Shown here in pieces: positions 16,314 to 27,200 of a DNA stretch of 54,657 bases. Within the stretch, counting starts at the first letter, position 1, and the number at the start of each line of letters is the position of its first letter. A program made the translations under genes and the position numbers. The notes under the pieces are model-generated. The model made no database searches and was not told the origin of the DNA. It was given only the letters and a program-made list of their open reading frames with translations. The stretch is from Planctomycetaceae bacterium (GTDB taxonomy: Bacteria > Planctomycetota > Planctomycetia > Pirellulales > Pirellulaceae), in NCBI GenBank assembly GCA_020638975.1, contig JACKHN010000037.1:1-54657 (forward strand), written 5' to 3'.

Positions 16314-19300
16314 GTTGCTTCGTTCTCTCGTAGGATGCTGGTCGTGTGATTGCATCTTCTTGCCCGTTGAATGCAATCATGCAATTCATCAACGACGACA
16401 ACGGCCCCCGAACCGCGGAGCATACCGTAGTGCGTACCGGGGATCCAATGAACCTCGATTCCTCCTTGCGCGATGTTCCTCCAAAACCTGCCAACCGGCC
16501 GCATGCTGACCAGTCCGCTCTGCGAAAGTCTCGCGCGGAAGTGAGTGATTCGACCTGGATAGGAAACAACCCGATGCTCGCGAGTTACCGTCGTGTGAGT
16601 CCTCAGCCCTTCATCCAAAAATGCGTGAAAGAGTCTGCGTACGAATCGAAATCGCATCGAATTGACTAACGACAACATTCCCGTGAATTGACATGCTCGA
16701 TACGTTGCTGAATAGAACCAATCCAACCAAAAGGGAACATGCGACGGCGGGTCAAAGATCACGAGCAATCCGACTTCATCACCTTGACGTAACAACTCGC
16801 GTGCGATCTCGACGACAATAATCCCGCCTGCCGAGTAGCCCGACAGCAAGTAGGGGCCGTGCGGTTGAACCTTCTTAATCTCGGCGATGTACGCGGAAAC
16901 AAGCCGATAGATTGACATCTGTCGAAACGTCTTCAGCTGTTTGGCGCTCGCCGGTTGCAAGGCGTAGACGGGTTGTTTGCGTCCAATCGCATGGGCGATA
17001 TCTTCAAAGGCAACTAAATCCCCATGTCCTGCCGGCACAAAGAACAAGGGGCTTTCATTTCCATTGGGCTGCAGCGGCACAATGTGAACACGGGGTGTAT
17101 TGACGTCGAACGGTGTTGCCGTCATGGAACCACGCGAAGGTGCATCGCCGATCACGTAGCCCCGTAGGACGTAGGAGACGATCTCTTCAATCGATCGACG
17201 CATCTGGAGCGCGTTGAGCGTCAATTCATGCCCAAGCGTATTTCCTAGTCGTCCTCGCAACTCGGTCGCCATGAGCGAATCCAGTCCTAACTCGGCAAGC
17301 GGCTGCGTTGGGTCAATTTGCTCGGGCTTCAAACGCATCACTTGAGCAGCATGCTCGCGAACTAGCGTCGACAATTCTCCCTCATCCGCGACGTCGACGA
17401 GCATCTCTCGGAGAGTCGGTCGATCCGCACGATTCTGCTCGATTGAAGTTGGTTCGGTTATGGCGGGCTTCTTCTCATTGCCCCAGGGCGAGGTTCTCGC
17501 CGCTGAGTGCAAGGCACGCTCTCGCGGCAGCAGCGTCCGGCTCTGTGCCAAATAGAGCGTGTTGCTGGAGTCATCCTGCAATGCCTCGTCGTTCAGACAC
17601 GCGATGTCGTCGAACCCAGACTCCCGCAGTACGTGACACCAACGATCACGTCGCATCAGCGGGTAATCCGGTCGCACATCTTTGTCCGCGAAATTCCACC
17701 AACCGTCAATCAACGTAAAGACCATGTCGCCCCAGAGCGGCGGATTGGCCGCCTCCAGTAAGACTAACCACCCATCCGGCTTCAGAAGTCGTCGCACGTT
17801 CGCCAGTGTCTCGTGCAGCAGCGGTGTCGCATGCAGCACGTTTGCTGCGATGACTAGATCGAACGAGTTCGGTTCGACATTCTGATCGGGTAGCGACTGA
17901 CTAATGTCGAGCAGTTGCGTCCTGAAGCTGGCGTATTCCCCGAATCGATCGCTGGCGGCATGGAGAAACGAAGGCGAAATATCCGTGAATACATATTCGC
18001 ATCCATCTTTAGGAAGACGAGGCAGCAAGTGCGTGGTCAACCCACCGGTGCCTGCGCCGACTTCGAGTAATCGTAGAGATTCGCCCTTGGGCATCGTCGA
18101 CAGAGCTTGCTGAAGGGCTTCGCCCGCCAGTGCGTTATAGCCTGCCAGCAGCTTCGCCTGACTATAGAACGAAACCGCCTGATCCATCGTGCCATCAGGG
18201 AACAAGACCGAGAGAGGGTCAACGTCGCCCTGCCAAATTCTGGCGAGCGCCGTACCTGCCCGGTGCAACACATGACATTCGGGATAAGTCGCTTCCTTCT
18301 GTAACGCATCTAGCAGATCATTCGCGTTGCCGTTTGGAGCTGACCGTACTACGAGATGCCCACCCTCAACGTGTTGGAGCCAGCCTTGTTCCACGAAACG
18401 ACTAAGCACGCGAGTTACCTTGCAGCGATTATGGTCCGGAATTCTCGCCTCGAGTTCCGACGCCAATATCTGCGCCCCGATCCGCCATTCGCAACCCATT
18501 TGTTTCAACGCATCGATGATGAAATGGACTGCGATCTCATCCAAGCGCGGCGTTAAAGATCGAGCCTCCGCTTCCAAGCCGAAGCACAGGTGCTTCATCT
18601 TGCTCGCAACAACCGTAGGACTCACGAGATACGACTTCTCGCGATCGCAGTTCCGCCTTGAAGGCCGTTCGGGGTGAGTCGCGGCGTACGATTGGCGATG
18701 GAAGGCGTAGGTCGGCAACGAGACTCGCGAACCGGCAAAAGGCCGATAGAAGCTTTGCCAATCGACTTTGGCTCCGGCAGCGTACAATTTGCCCAGACTA
18801 TAAAGCATTGTTTCGCAGTCGCTGCTTCCCCTTGTCAGCGAAGGCAACCACTGTGGTCGTGGTCGAAGACGCGGCACGCAGCCCATTCCCATGGCTAGCA
18901 GGTTTGGATTCGGGCCGAGTTCGATAAACGTTCTGCAGCCAGTCTCTGCGAGCGCCTTCATCCCGTCCGCGAAACGAACCGTCGCACGGAGATGTTGAAT
19001 CCAATACTGAGGTGTAGCGACTTCTTCGCCCGCAAGTGTCCCAGATACGTTCGAGATCAAATCGAGACGAGGCGAAGAGTATTTGAACCTGAGTGCCGCC
19101 GCAGCGAATGGCTCCAGCATCGGATCGATCAGCTTGGAATGACCGGCTTGCGACGTATCAAGCAACTCCGTGTCAACACCTTCGGAGGCAAACTCGGTCA
19201 CGATCTGATGCACCGCCTCGGTGCTGCCAGAAATGACAATCGTCTCCGGGCCGTTAATCGACGCAATCGATAGCTTATCGCCAAATGGCCTGAGGGCGAC

Positions 19301-22300
19301 TGCCACGCGCGACTCATCAGCCATCACAACAGCCATGGCACCTCGTTCGGGCAGCGAATCCATCAAACGACTACGCGTTGCGACAAGTTCGATTGCCGTT
19401 TCCAAGTCGAACACTCCAGCCACACAGGCCGCAGCGTACTCACCCAGGCTGTGCCCAAGTACAGCCGCAGGAGTTATGCCCCACGATCGCCACAGTTCAG
19501 CGAGTGCGTATTGGACCGAAAAGAACTCAGCCTGCGAGTTGTCAGAGTGCTTCTCTACAAGGTTTCTGCAGCGGTCGATAGCGGCGCGAAAAACCGGCTG
19601 CGACTCGTACAGTCCGCTCCCCATTCCGACGTACTGTGTGCCCTGTCCGGTGAACAAGTACGCGATCTTGTTTGTTGCTTCAGACGCATGGGATCTCCCG
19701 GTGCCAAGAATGACCGCCGAGCGATCCTCTCCCGACGCGAATGCCCGCAATTTATCGATGCATTCCTCTCGGGTATTCGCGATGACTGCGAGACGATGGG
19801 CAAAGTGATCTCGCGCCGTCGCGGCAGTAAAGCAGATGTCCTCGATTGCCTGATCGGGGTGTGCGATCAGATGTTCGAGATACCGCTGAGCAGTCGCAAC
19901 GAGCGAGTCGTCGCTTTTGGCAGATAGAGGCAACAGATGCAACTGCGCACTCGGACGCGCACTCGCGGCGTGTCGATCGCGACGCTGATCCCGGGCATCG
20001 ACTCCTTCCACAATCACATGGGCATTCGTGCCGCTGAAACCAAAGGAACTGATTGCCGCGAGACCGGGGCGATCCGAGACGGGCCAGTCCTGAATTTCGG
20101 TTGGCACATTCACCGGTGTGTCATCCCATGGGAAATGCGGATTCGGTGCTTCGAAGTTCAAATGAGGAGGGATCTGTCGATGCTGGAGCATCAAGACGAC
20201 TTTCAGCAAGCCCGCAATTCCGGCAGCGGCCTCCAGGTGTCCGATATTCGTCTTTGTCGATCCGACAAAGAGCGGCGAGGAACGTGGTCTGTTCTGACAG
20301 TAAACCGAGTTCAATGCGTCGAGTTCAATCGGGTCGCCAAGCTCCGTGCCTGTGCCATGCGCTTCGACATACGCGACTTCACACCCAGAAAGATTTGCCT
20401 TCTTCAACGCTTTTTCGATCAATCGTTTTTGCGCCTGCCCGTTCGGCGCTGTGAGCCCATTACTCGCTCCATCGTGATTCACCACGGCACTACGAATCTT
20501 CGCATAGACCATATCTCCATCACGAACCGCATATTTCAGCCTTTTCAACACGACGATACCGCAACCTTCACCACGGACATAGCCGTCGGCTGCGGCCGCG
20601 AATGTTTTGCAGCGACCGTCGGGAGCGAGTGCGGTCAGTTTGCATAACGCGACCATCGTCTCAGGCGACAGTATCAAATTCACGCCGCCGGCAATCGCCA
20701 TGTCACATTCACCAGCGTGAAGTGACTGGCATGCTTGATACACTGACACGAGCGATGAAGAACAAGCCGTGTCGAGTTGCACGACAGGGCCGTGTACTCC
20801 TAGCAAGTAGCCGACGCGGCCTGACGCAATGCTGCGTGCAGTCCCAAGGATCTTGTATGCATCGATTTCCGAATCGCCGGGTTCGAAATGTTGCGCAGTC
20901 GCGTAATCGTCAGAACTCAATCCGAGAAAGACTCCCGTCTCGCTGCCGTTCAGACTGCTCGGCGGAATACCCGCATGCTCCAGCGATTCCCAAACCACTT
21001 CGAGCAACAATCGCTGCTGCGGATCAATATCAATCGCCTCGCGAGGCGTGATCCCGAAGAACGCAGGGTCGAAAGCATCCACTTCGTTGATGAATCCACC
21101 ACGACGAGTGTACATCTTGCCGGGAGCGGCTGGATTGGGATCGTAGTACTCTTCGACATCCCATCGGGTCGCCGGGATCTCGGTAATCGCGTTGCCACCC
21201 TCACGTAACAATCGCCAGTATCGCTCCGGCGAGTCGACACCTCCTGGAAATCGGCACCCCATGCCGATGATGGCGATTGTGTCTTCGACGATGGCTCTGC
21301 TTACTGGGGCGGTACCGATGCGCGGCGAGCCTTCGATTGGGAGAGCACCTCCGTTCCTCTGGGATGTTTCCGTCCGCGTAATCCTTTGCGGGCTGAGAGA
21401 TTCCGCAATTGCATCAATGGTCGGGAAGTTCCAAAAAACGATGGGGTCGATTCTTTGGTGGAGTAGCTTTTCTAAGTCCACAGCGAGATCGGCGGCACGC
21501 ATCGAATCCAGACCGCAGTCCGAAAACTTGCTGGAAGTATTGATAGTCTTCGCGTTAACTCCCGTTCTTGCGGCAAGCCAATTGACGAGCCAATCCCGGA
21601 TCGAATCCGTGGAGACGGTGAACGCTGGCTCCTCGACATCCTTGGCCGTTTGCGAGAGTTCCCATTTCGCGACGCTATCAAGTGTGCCCGCCAAGAAAGC
21701 AGCTTTCATCGCCGCCCGCTGGATCTTGCCGCTTGTCGTCTTCAGTACTCCGCCCGGCTTCAGCAGTACAACGGCGTGCAAACGCAGATCATGGTTATCG
21801 AACACGGCGGCACGGATAGCCGAAAACAGGTCGTCCTCATCGAGATTGCGTTGATGCTTGCCCACGATATCGTGGACCACGACGAGTTCCTCTTCGCCGG
21901 CAACTTCGACCGAGAACGCGGCACCACATCCTGGACGCATCGCAGGATGACTGCGCTCAACGGTGAGCTCGATATCTTGCGGATAGTGATTGAGTCCTCG
22001 AATGATGATTAGGTCCTTCAATCGCCCCGTGATAAAGAGCCGACCATCTTGGAGAAAGCCCAGGTCGCCTGTCCGAAGGAACGGGCCTTCGCCACTGTCG
22101 GCGATGCGAGCATGGAACGTGCATGCGGTAGCTTCTTGTTGTTTCCAATATCCTTGTGCAACCGAAGGTCCGGCGACCCAGATTTCGCCAACTTCGTCGC
22201 TAGAGCAGCGGCGGCACGTAGCCGGATCGACGATCTCGACTTGAGTGCCGGGGATCGGTCGTCCCGAACTTGCCAGCGTTCGAAAGTCTGACTCTGCAGT

Positions 22301-23419
22301 AGCAGTTTCGATCCTACCTCGCTCGTAGGCTTGCGTCTCCACCTTTACTAGTGCTGGCTCTTCGTCCGGAGAGGTAACGGATACAACGAGTGTTGATTCG
22401 GCCAAACCGTAAGCGGGCGAGAGGCATTGCTTTCTCAAACCGCAGCCTTTGAACATTTCATAGAACGCCTGCACCGTACTGGGACGGACTGACTCAGCGC
22501 CATTTGCAGCCGACACCCAGCAATGCAAGTCGATGTTCGCGAGTTGTTCGATGTTGGCTTTACGAATGCATAGATCGTAGGCAAAGTTCGGACCCTGGCT
22601 GTGGGTCACTCGGTATCTTGAGATCAACTCCAGCCAGCGTAGGGGCCGTTTGATAAAGGCGAGCGGCGACATGAAATAGCAGGGCACGCCCACGTAGAAA
22701 GGCATCAAAAGCCCTTCGATCAAACCATAGTCGTGAAAGTACGGCATCCACGTCGCAGTCACACTCGTCGACGTGTATCCAGAAGCCAACTTTAAGGCGC
22801 CGCACTGGGCCAATACGTTGCCGTGGCTGACCATCACGCCCTTGGGCGAAGATGTCGAACCCGAGGTGTATTGCAAAAACGCCAGGTCACTCGGCGACGG
22901 TTCCCATGCGGCGTCTCGAGCGCCGTACGAACCGCTTCCCTCCACGTTGTCGGTATTATGCCACTTCAATTCCCGCATCTCTTGAATGTCGTCCAGATAA
23001 ACTTTCAGCAAGTCGTGGATGCCTGCCGTCGTCAAGACCAGAGATGCGTCTGCGTCACCAGCTACGGAGGTAAGGCGCGGTAGTGCGCGTTTAATCCTTG
23101 AACTGTCTGGTGGCGATAGCGGGATGGCAATGATTCCGGCTTGCAAACAGCCAAACAGCGCCAGCAGAAACTCGGGGCCGGGTGGATACAACAACAGCGC
23201 GCGGTCGCCTCGGTCTGCGATCGCTTGAAGCCGCATGGCGACCGCGTGTGAACGATCGGCTAGTTCGGAGTACGTTAGTCGCGCGTCTTGCTTGCTCCCG
23301 TCGGCAAGAAACTGATAGGCCAGCTTATCGCCCGAGTCTTCGAACCGTCGGCGTAGCACATCCACCAGAGAAGTGTACTTGAGTGTGGCCGCAGCGGAGT
23401 CGGATGCCTGTTCGATCAT
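16310..23419 (-). CDS. Type I polyketide synthase, FAAL-ACP-KS-AT-MT-ACP-TE
   Basis: A 2369-aa single-module synthase. Approximate domains: fatty-acyl-AMP ligase 1-590 (TSGSTSSPKGVMVSHGN, GPNFAYDLC, PAYGLAESTLVVS); ACP 605-690 (Ser638 in GLDSM); ketosynthase 710-1135 with Cys886 (DTACSSS), His1021 (EAHGTGT) and His1061 (NIGHLEA); acyltransferase 1240-1540 with Ser1324 (GHSLGEY); winged-helix-like linker 1590-1690; SAM methyltransferase 1690-1920 (LLEVGAGTGG near 1786); ACP 2010-2085 (Ser2048 in GLDSL); thioesterase 2110-2350 (Ser2196 in GYSAGG). All key residues are present. There is no KR, DH or ER domain. This predicts that a free fatty acid is loaded as its adenylate, extended once, probably methylated, and released. 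The AT specificity motif reads AGHS in place of HAFH, so the extender unit is unclear. Its ATG overlaps the upstream gene's stop codon. Confidence 0.95.
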   Translation of the reverse strand: MIEQASDSAAATLKYTSLVDVLRRRFEDSGDKLAYQFLADGSKQDARLTYSELADRSHAVAMRLQAIADRGDRALLLYPPGPEFLLALFGCLQAGIIAIPLSPPDSSRIKRALPRLTSVAGDADASLVLTTAGIHDLLKVYLDDIQEMRELKWHNTDNVEGSGSYGARDAAWEPSPSDLAFLQYTSGSTSSPKGVMVSHGNVLAQCGALKLASGYTSTSVTATWMPYFHDYGLIEGLLMPFYVGVPCYFMSPLAFIKRPLRWLELISRYRVTHSQGPNFAYDLCIRKANIEQLANIDLHCWVSAANGAESVRPSTVQAFYEMFKGCGLRKQCLSPAYGLAESTLVVSVTSPDEEPALVKVETQAYERGRIETATAESDFRTLASSGRPIPGTQVEIVDPATCRRCSSDEVGEIWVAGPSVAQGYWKQQEATACTFHARIADSGEGPFLRTGDLGFLQDGRLFITGRLKDLIIIRGLNHYPQDIELTVERSHPAMRPGCGAAFSVEVAGEEELVVVHDIVGKHQRNLDEDDLFSAIRAAVFDNHDLRLHAVVLLKPGGVLKTTSGKIQRAAMKAAFLAGTLDSVAKWELSQTAKDVEEPAFTVSTDSIRDWLVNWLAARTGVNAKTINTSSKFSDCGLDSMRAADLAVDLEKLLHQRIDPIVFWNFPTIDAIAESLSPQRITRTETSQRNGGALPIEGSPRIGTAPVSRAIVEDTIAIIGMGCRFPGGVDSPERYWRLLREGGNAITEIPATRWDVEEYYDPNPAAPGKMYTRRGGFINEVDAFDPAFFGITPREAIDIDPQQRLLLEVVWESLEHAGIPPSSLNGSETGVFLGLSSDDYATAQHFEPGDSEIDAYKILGTARSIASGRVGYLLGVHGPVVQLDTACSSSLVSVYQACQSLHAGECDMAIAGGVNLILSPETMVALCKLTALAPDGRCKTFAAAADGYVRGEGCGIVVLKRLKYAVRDGDMVYAKIRSAVVNHDGASNGLTAPNGQAQKRLIEKALKKANLSGCEVAYVEAHGTGTELGDPIELDALNSVYCQNRPRSSPLFVGSTKTNIGHLEAAAGIAGLLKVVLMLQHRQIPPHLNFEAPNPHFPWDDTPVNVPTEIQDWPVSDRPGLAAISSFGFSGTNAHVIVEGVDARDQRRDRHAASARPSAQLHLLPLSAKSDDSLVATAQRYLEHLIAHPDQAIEDICFTAATARDHFAHRLAVIANTREECIDKLRAFASGEDRSAVILGTGRSHASEATNKIAYLFTGQGTQYVGMGSGLYESQPVFRAAIDRCRNLVEKHSDNSQAEFFSVQYALAELWRSWGITPAAVLGHSLGEYAAACVAGVFDLETAIELVATRSRLMDSLPERGAMAVVMADESRVAVALRPFGDKLSIASINGPETIVISGSTEAVHQIVTEFASEGVDTELLDTSQAGHSKLIDPMLEPFAAAALRFKYSSPRLDLISNVSGTLAGEEVATPQYWIQHLRATVRFADGMKALAETGCRTFIELGPNPNLLAMGMGCVPRLRPRPQWLPSLTRGSSDCETMLYSLGKLYAAGAKVDWQSFYRPFAGSRVSLPTYAFHRQSYAATHPERPSRRNCDREKSYLVSPTVVASKMKHLCFGLEAEARSLTPRLDEIAVHFIIDALKQMGCEWRIGAQILASELEARIPDHNRCKVTRVLSRFVEQGWLQHVEGGHLVVRSAPNGNANDLLDALQKEATYPECHVLHRAGTALARIWQGDVDPLSVLFPDGTMDQAVSFYSQAKLLAGYNALAGEALQQALSTMPKGESLRLLEVGAGTGGLTTHLLPRLPKDGCEYVFTDISPSFLHAASDRFGEYASFRTQLLDISQSLPDQNVEPNSFDLVIAANVLHATPLLHETLANVRRLLKPDGWLVLLEAANPPLWGDMVFTLIDGWWNFADKDVRPDYPLMRRDRWCHVLRESGFDDIACLNDEALQDDSSNTLYLAQSRTLLPRERALHSAARTSPWGNEKKPAITEPTSIEQNRADRPTLREMLVDVADEGELSTLVREHAAQVMRLKPEQIDPTQPLAELGLDSLMATELRGRLGNTLGHELTLNALQMRRSIEEIVSYVLRGYVIGDAPSRGSMTATPFDVNTPRVHIVPLQPNGNESPLFFVPAGHGDLVAFEDIAHAIGRKQPVYALQPASAKQLKTFRQMSIYRLVSAYIAEIKKVQPHGPYLLSGYSAGGIIVVEIARELLRQGDEVGLLVIFDPPSHVPFWLDWFYSATYRACQFTGMLSLVNSMRFRFVRRLFHAFLDEGLRTHTTVTREHRVVSYPGRITHFRARLSQSGLVSMRPVGRFWRNIAQGGIEVHWIPGTHYGMLRGSGAVVVVDELHDCIQRARRCNHTTSILRENEAT

Positions 23420-24165
23420 ACTTCTTGGTTGGATGGGACGAATTCGATAACATGCACGTCATGCACCGGATCTTGAGCAAGCCGGATTGCAATCGACATA
23501 ACGTGGCTTGTCGTTGGCTGCAGGCAGATGAACTGCCATTCTTTCGGATTGTCGTTCCCGTCAGTGAACCTGATTCGCCATTCGCCACTAGCGTCGCGGT
23601 AGAAGCAAAAGCTATCCAGCGGCATCGATAACCCCATTCCGCAAGCCTTAATGTACGCTTCCTTGAGTGTCCAATACTCCAGGAACCTCCTTTGCCGCTC
23701 GGCCTCGGGCAACTTAGTGAGTTGCTCGAATTCAGTTGGCGAAAAAAAACGAGAGGCGATTGACTCACAACTGGTACGCCGATCGAGACACTCGACGTCA
23801 ATCCCGATATCGACGTCGCGAGCTATTGCACAAGCAGCTAGGCCTGACGTATGCGACAAGTTGAATCGAATGAGCTCATTGACAGGTACGCTCACATCGA
23901 TCTCGGGGCGTCCGAATTCGCCACACGAGAACGTCCAACTCGCTGGCTGCACCTCGGAGTATTGAGACAAGGAGGTTCGCAACAAAGCGTGGGCGACGAG
24001 ATAAAGATGTCGATCCGTATCGAAGTGGAATGCCTGATGCTGCCTTTGCTCTTCTGCGCTCAGCAGTGATAAAAACTCGGCCAAGATCAGCGGGTCGCTT
24101 ACTGAATTGACTGCCGTAAACCAAACAAAGGTCTTCCCCGGAGCCAGAGTACCGCGCACGGGCAT
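23416..24165 (-). CDS. 4'-phosphopantetheinyl transferase, Sfp type
   Basis: A 249-aa enzyme that moves phosphopantetheine from CoA to the serine of carrier proteins. It has the family motifs in order: RFNLSHTSGLAACA (about residue 97), the magnesium-binding GIDVE, and the WTLKEAYIKACGMGL signature. The length is typical of Sfp/Gsp-type transferases, which serve PKS and NRPS carriers. The stop codon overlaps the PKS start (ATGA, 23416-23419). Targets are likely the two ACP domains of the PKS and the discrete ACP at 14.95 kb. It starts 44 bp after the kinase gene. No clear ribosome site precedes the ATG at 24165, which is consistent with coupling or an alternative start. Confidence 0.93.
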   Translation of the reverse strand: MPVRGTLAPGKTFVWFTAVNSVSDPLILAEFLSLLSAEEQRQHQAFHFDTDRHLYLVAHALLRTSLSQYSEVQPASWTFSCGEFGRPEIDVSVPVNELIRFNLSHTSGLAACAIARDVDIGIDVECLDRRTSCESIASRFFSPTEFEQLTKLPEAERQRRFLEYWTLKEAYIKACGMGLSMPLDSFCFYRDASGEWRIRFTDGNDNPKEWQFICLQPTTSHVMSIAIRLAQDPVHDVHVIEFVPSNQEV

Positions 24166-24209
24166 GCTGCGAGTCGCGTCAGTGGGTCTGAGTTTCGATG
24201 TGTGCAGAA

Positions 24210-27200
24210 TTATTCCGTCCCAACGTCTTCGAATTGTGCAACGAGTTTGCGCGCCGTCACGGCTCGTTCTTGAGCGTCGGGCCAGCCAAACTTGATACCG
24301 GCTTCAGCCTGTGCAAGCGTCGTCCGGGCGTGATCGTAACGCGCCTCATGCTCCGCAGCGACTTGCAAGCTTTCGGCGAAGTATCGTCGGGCTAAAACCT
24401 CTTTGCCTTCCATGGATGCTATGATCCCAGCTTCACGAAGTACGTGGGGACGGAAGGCTTTGTAACTTTTCGTTAGCTTCAAGGCCTTGCCAACTTGCCG
24501 CTTGGCAGCCTTGATGGCATGCCTCCGCGCTGCACCGTCAGGGGTGCGTTCTGCAACAATCCGTAAGCTCGTTGCCTTCCAAGGCACGCCAGCGAAAATG
24601 CAGACATTGCGAATTCCCTTTTCCGCAGCCATATCCTGGCTTTGCTGAAAGACGCGAGCCGCCTCCTCGGGATTATCTTCGCGTAACAGCAACTCCAGAC
24701 CGCGTGCCAGAACGACGGCTAACCTGCCTAGCGGATCGCCGCGTTCACGTTCCATTTCTTTCTCGATCGCACCCGTCGGCAGCAAGTGAGGCGCACACGG
24801 TGCCCAAAACACTAATGAAATGCAAACGGCCGAGTAGTCGCCCGTCTCACTTCCGATTTCATAGGCTTTCTTTGCATCGAGGTACGCGTTCTTAAGGTCG
24901 CCAAGGTGATAGCGTGGAACGGAAACAATCATGCGCGCCATATTCGCTTCCCAGACATCGCCCGCCTGCTCCAGCAGCTCGATGGCCTGCGTACCGGTTC
25001 GAATGCCTTCCTGGAACCGAGCCAATACGATACACGAGAACGTGTGAAAGCTGCGTGCCTTGCCTTGTCCCCACAGATCACCTTGATCGATAGAGATTTG
25101 GTAAGCGCGCTCCGCGTAGCGTATTCCTCGTTCTGCCATTGGCAACGCCGTCATGACGATGGCGTGAAACGCATACGCCCGCCCCAGCAGTTGGCCTGCT
25201 GGGTAGCGCTCTGAAAGATTCATGTGCCTCAAATGAGCCAAGAGGCAGAGGTTCATGCCGCTCGTGAACCAATGTACTTGAGTGAGCGTCGTGTAGATCC
25301 GGGCACGAAACAAATCCAAGCGGCCTTGTGGCGAATCTTGTTTGTTTCGTCCGACAAAGCGGGCCGGGAACTTCGTGTGCAGTACTTGAATGATCGCTTG
25401 CTTGAGTAGCGAAGGTATCACCATCAGACGGCTAGGCGGTGGTTCGCCCACCACAGCTAGCGCCTGTTCAAGGTACTCACGCGCAACCCCCATGTCCCCC
25501 TTCTTGAACGCGGATTCGCCAAGTTTCCCGTCCAATCGTGCTAGAACCAGGTTCGTGGTCGTATGCGATCGCGCCGCTTTATACTGATCGTTCGCCGCGT
25601 CGTACTTGCCTCGCACAACGAGCACATCACCAAGCCCTTCATGCACACGGAATCGTAGCGCGGATGAAACGTTCTCCGTTCCCCGCAGGGCGATCCGGAA
25701 CTGCTGCTCGGCGACTTCGTACGCATCTTGCTGACGGGCCTGCTCGGCAGCACACAGAGCGAAAGGAAACGCCCGCTCGTGCGCTCCGCCAGCGTCGAAG
25801 AAGTACGCGAGATCGAATACACGTTGCCACTGATGCTTTTGCAGTTCGTACCGCGTGGCGGGTTGCTCGAACTCGGATGTCTTTGCTATTTGAGCGTGAA
25901 GGTCTTCGACGTTGATGCCGCTTACTTCTTCAATCGTCTCCGCCAGATTGACACAATGCCTTTTGACCGTCGAGTCGTCGAGATGATCGACCACCGACTC
26001 TCGGATGCGATCGTGGTAGGTCTCGATGACGGTTTCGTCTTCGTCCGATCCCGTCGTCCTGACGAAGTTACGTGTTCGCAATTGTGCTAGGAAGCTCTGC
26101 CCCTTGTCCATTGCGCCGATGGCATGATACGCCTCGGCTGCGGGAATCGGACGACCGGTCACCGCAACCAATTCTAACAACCTTCTCGTCGGCTCCGGCA
26201 GGCGACCGACCCGCGTCCAAATGACTTCGTCCAACTCCAGAGTTTGATCGCCGATGTCTGAAGTGTCTTGGACGTGTTGGGCCAATTCCCAAACAAAGAA
26301 CGGCCATCCGCCTGATTCGCGAGCGATTTTATCTGCGAGGACTTGGCCCTTTTTGTCGTCGCGTCCCAACAGCTTCAACGCCAGCCTTTTGGCATCTTCT
26401 TGCTGAAGTGAGTCGACGGCAATCTCTTCGCGATGAGGACGGTGTTGCCCTGTCGAATAGGCCTTATCAATCGCCTTTAAGCACAAACTGGTACTTCGGT
26501 TCTCGGTGCGATAAGACCCGAGAACTAGGACTCGCGGCGAGTGTGGGGGACGGACTAGATCGGCCAGCAAGTCGGCGCTATCTTCATCGCCCCATTGCAG
26601 GTCATCGATGTGCAGCACAAGCGGTTTCTTGTCTCCCAGGCGTCGGAGCATTTCTCGCAATGCGTTGGTCGCTCGTTGTCTCAACTCCTGCTGGTCGACG
26701 TTCTCGATCGACGGTCGTCCCAGGTCGGACGCTCCAGGAATTTGCCCCAGCACAGGGAACAAGCGAATGAGAGGCAGGAAATCATCGGGCGTTGCGGCTC
26801 GCACGTCTGCGTCCGTAAGACTTGTTAGATGATCGGCGAGGGAGTCGATCAAGTTGTCGAGTGCCTTAAAGGGCACGGACTCCTGCTCGTAGCAACGGCC
26901 CGATAGAACCACCGCCTGATCTCGTTCCTGAATTTCGCTAAGAAATTTTTGGATCAGGACGCTCTTCCCCATGCCTGACTTGCCGTGGACGAAGAGCGTT
27001 TTGGTCTTCCCATGTGTGACTTGCCTGAAGGAACTCTGCAGGCCGCGCAAGTGGCCTTCGCGTCCGACGAGTTCCAGGGTCTGGCCGGCGCCGACTCGGT
27101 CTGGTGACTTCAAGGAGTCAACAAGCTCCTCGAACCCAATGCAGCGAAGCACGTCGGCGGCAGTCGGACGTTTTTGCTGATCAATACTGAGCAGCCCCAT

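Noticed and set aside
19221..19808. 195-aa plus-strand frame inside the PKS
   Set aside because: Antisense to the acyltransferase domain of the PKS, which has complete catalytic motifs.
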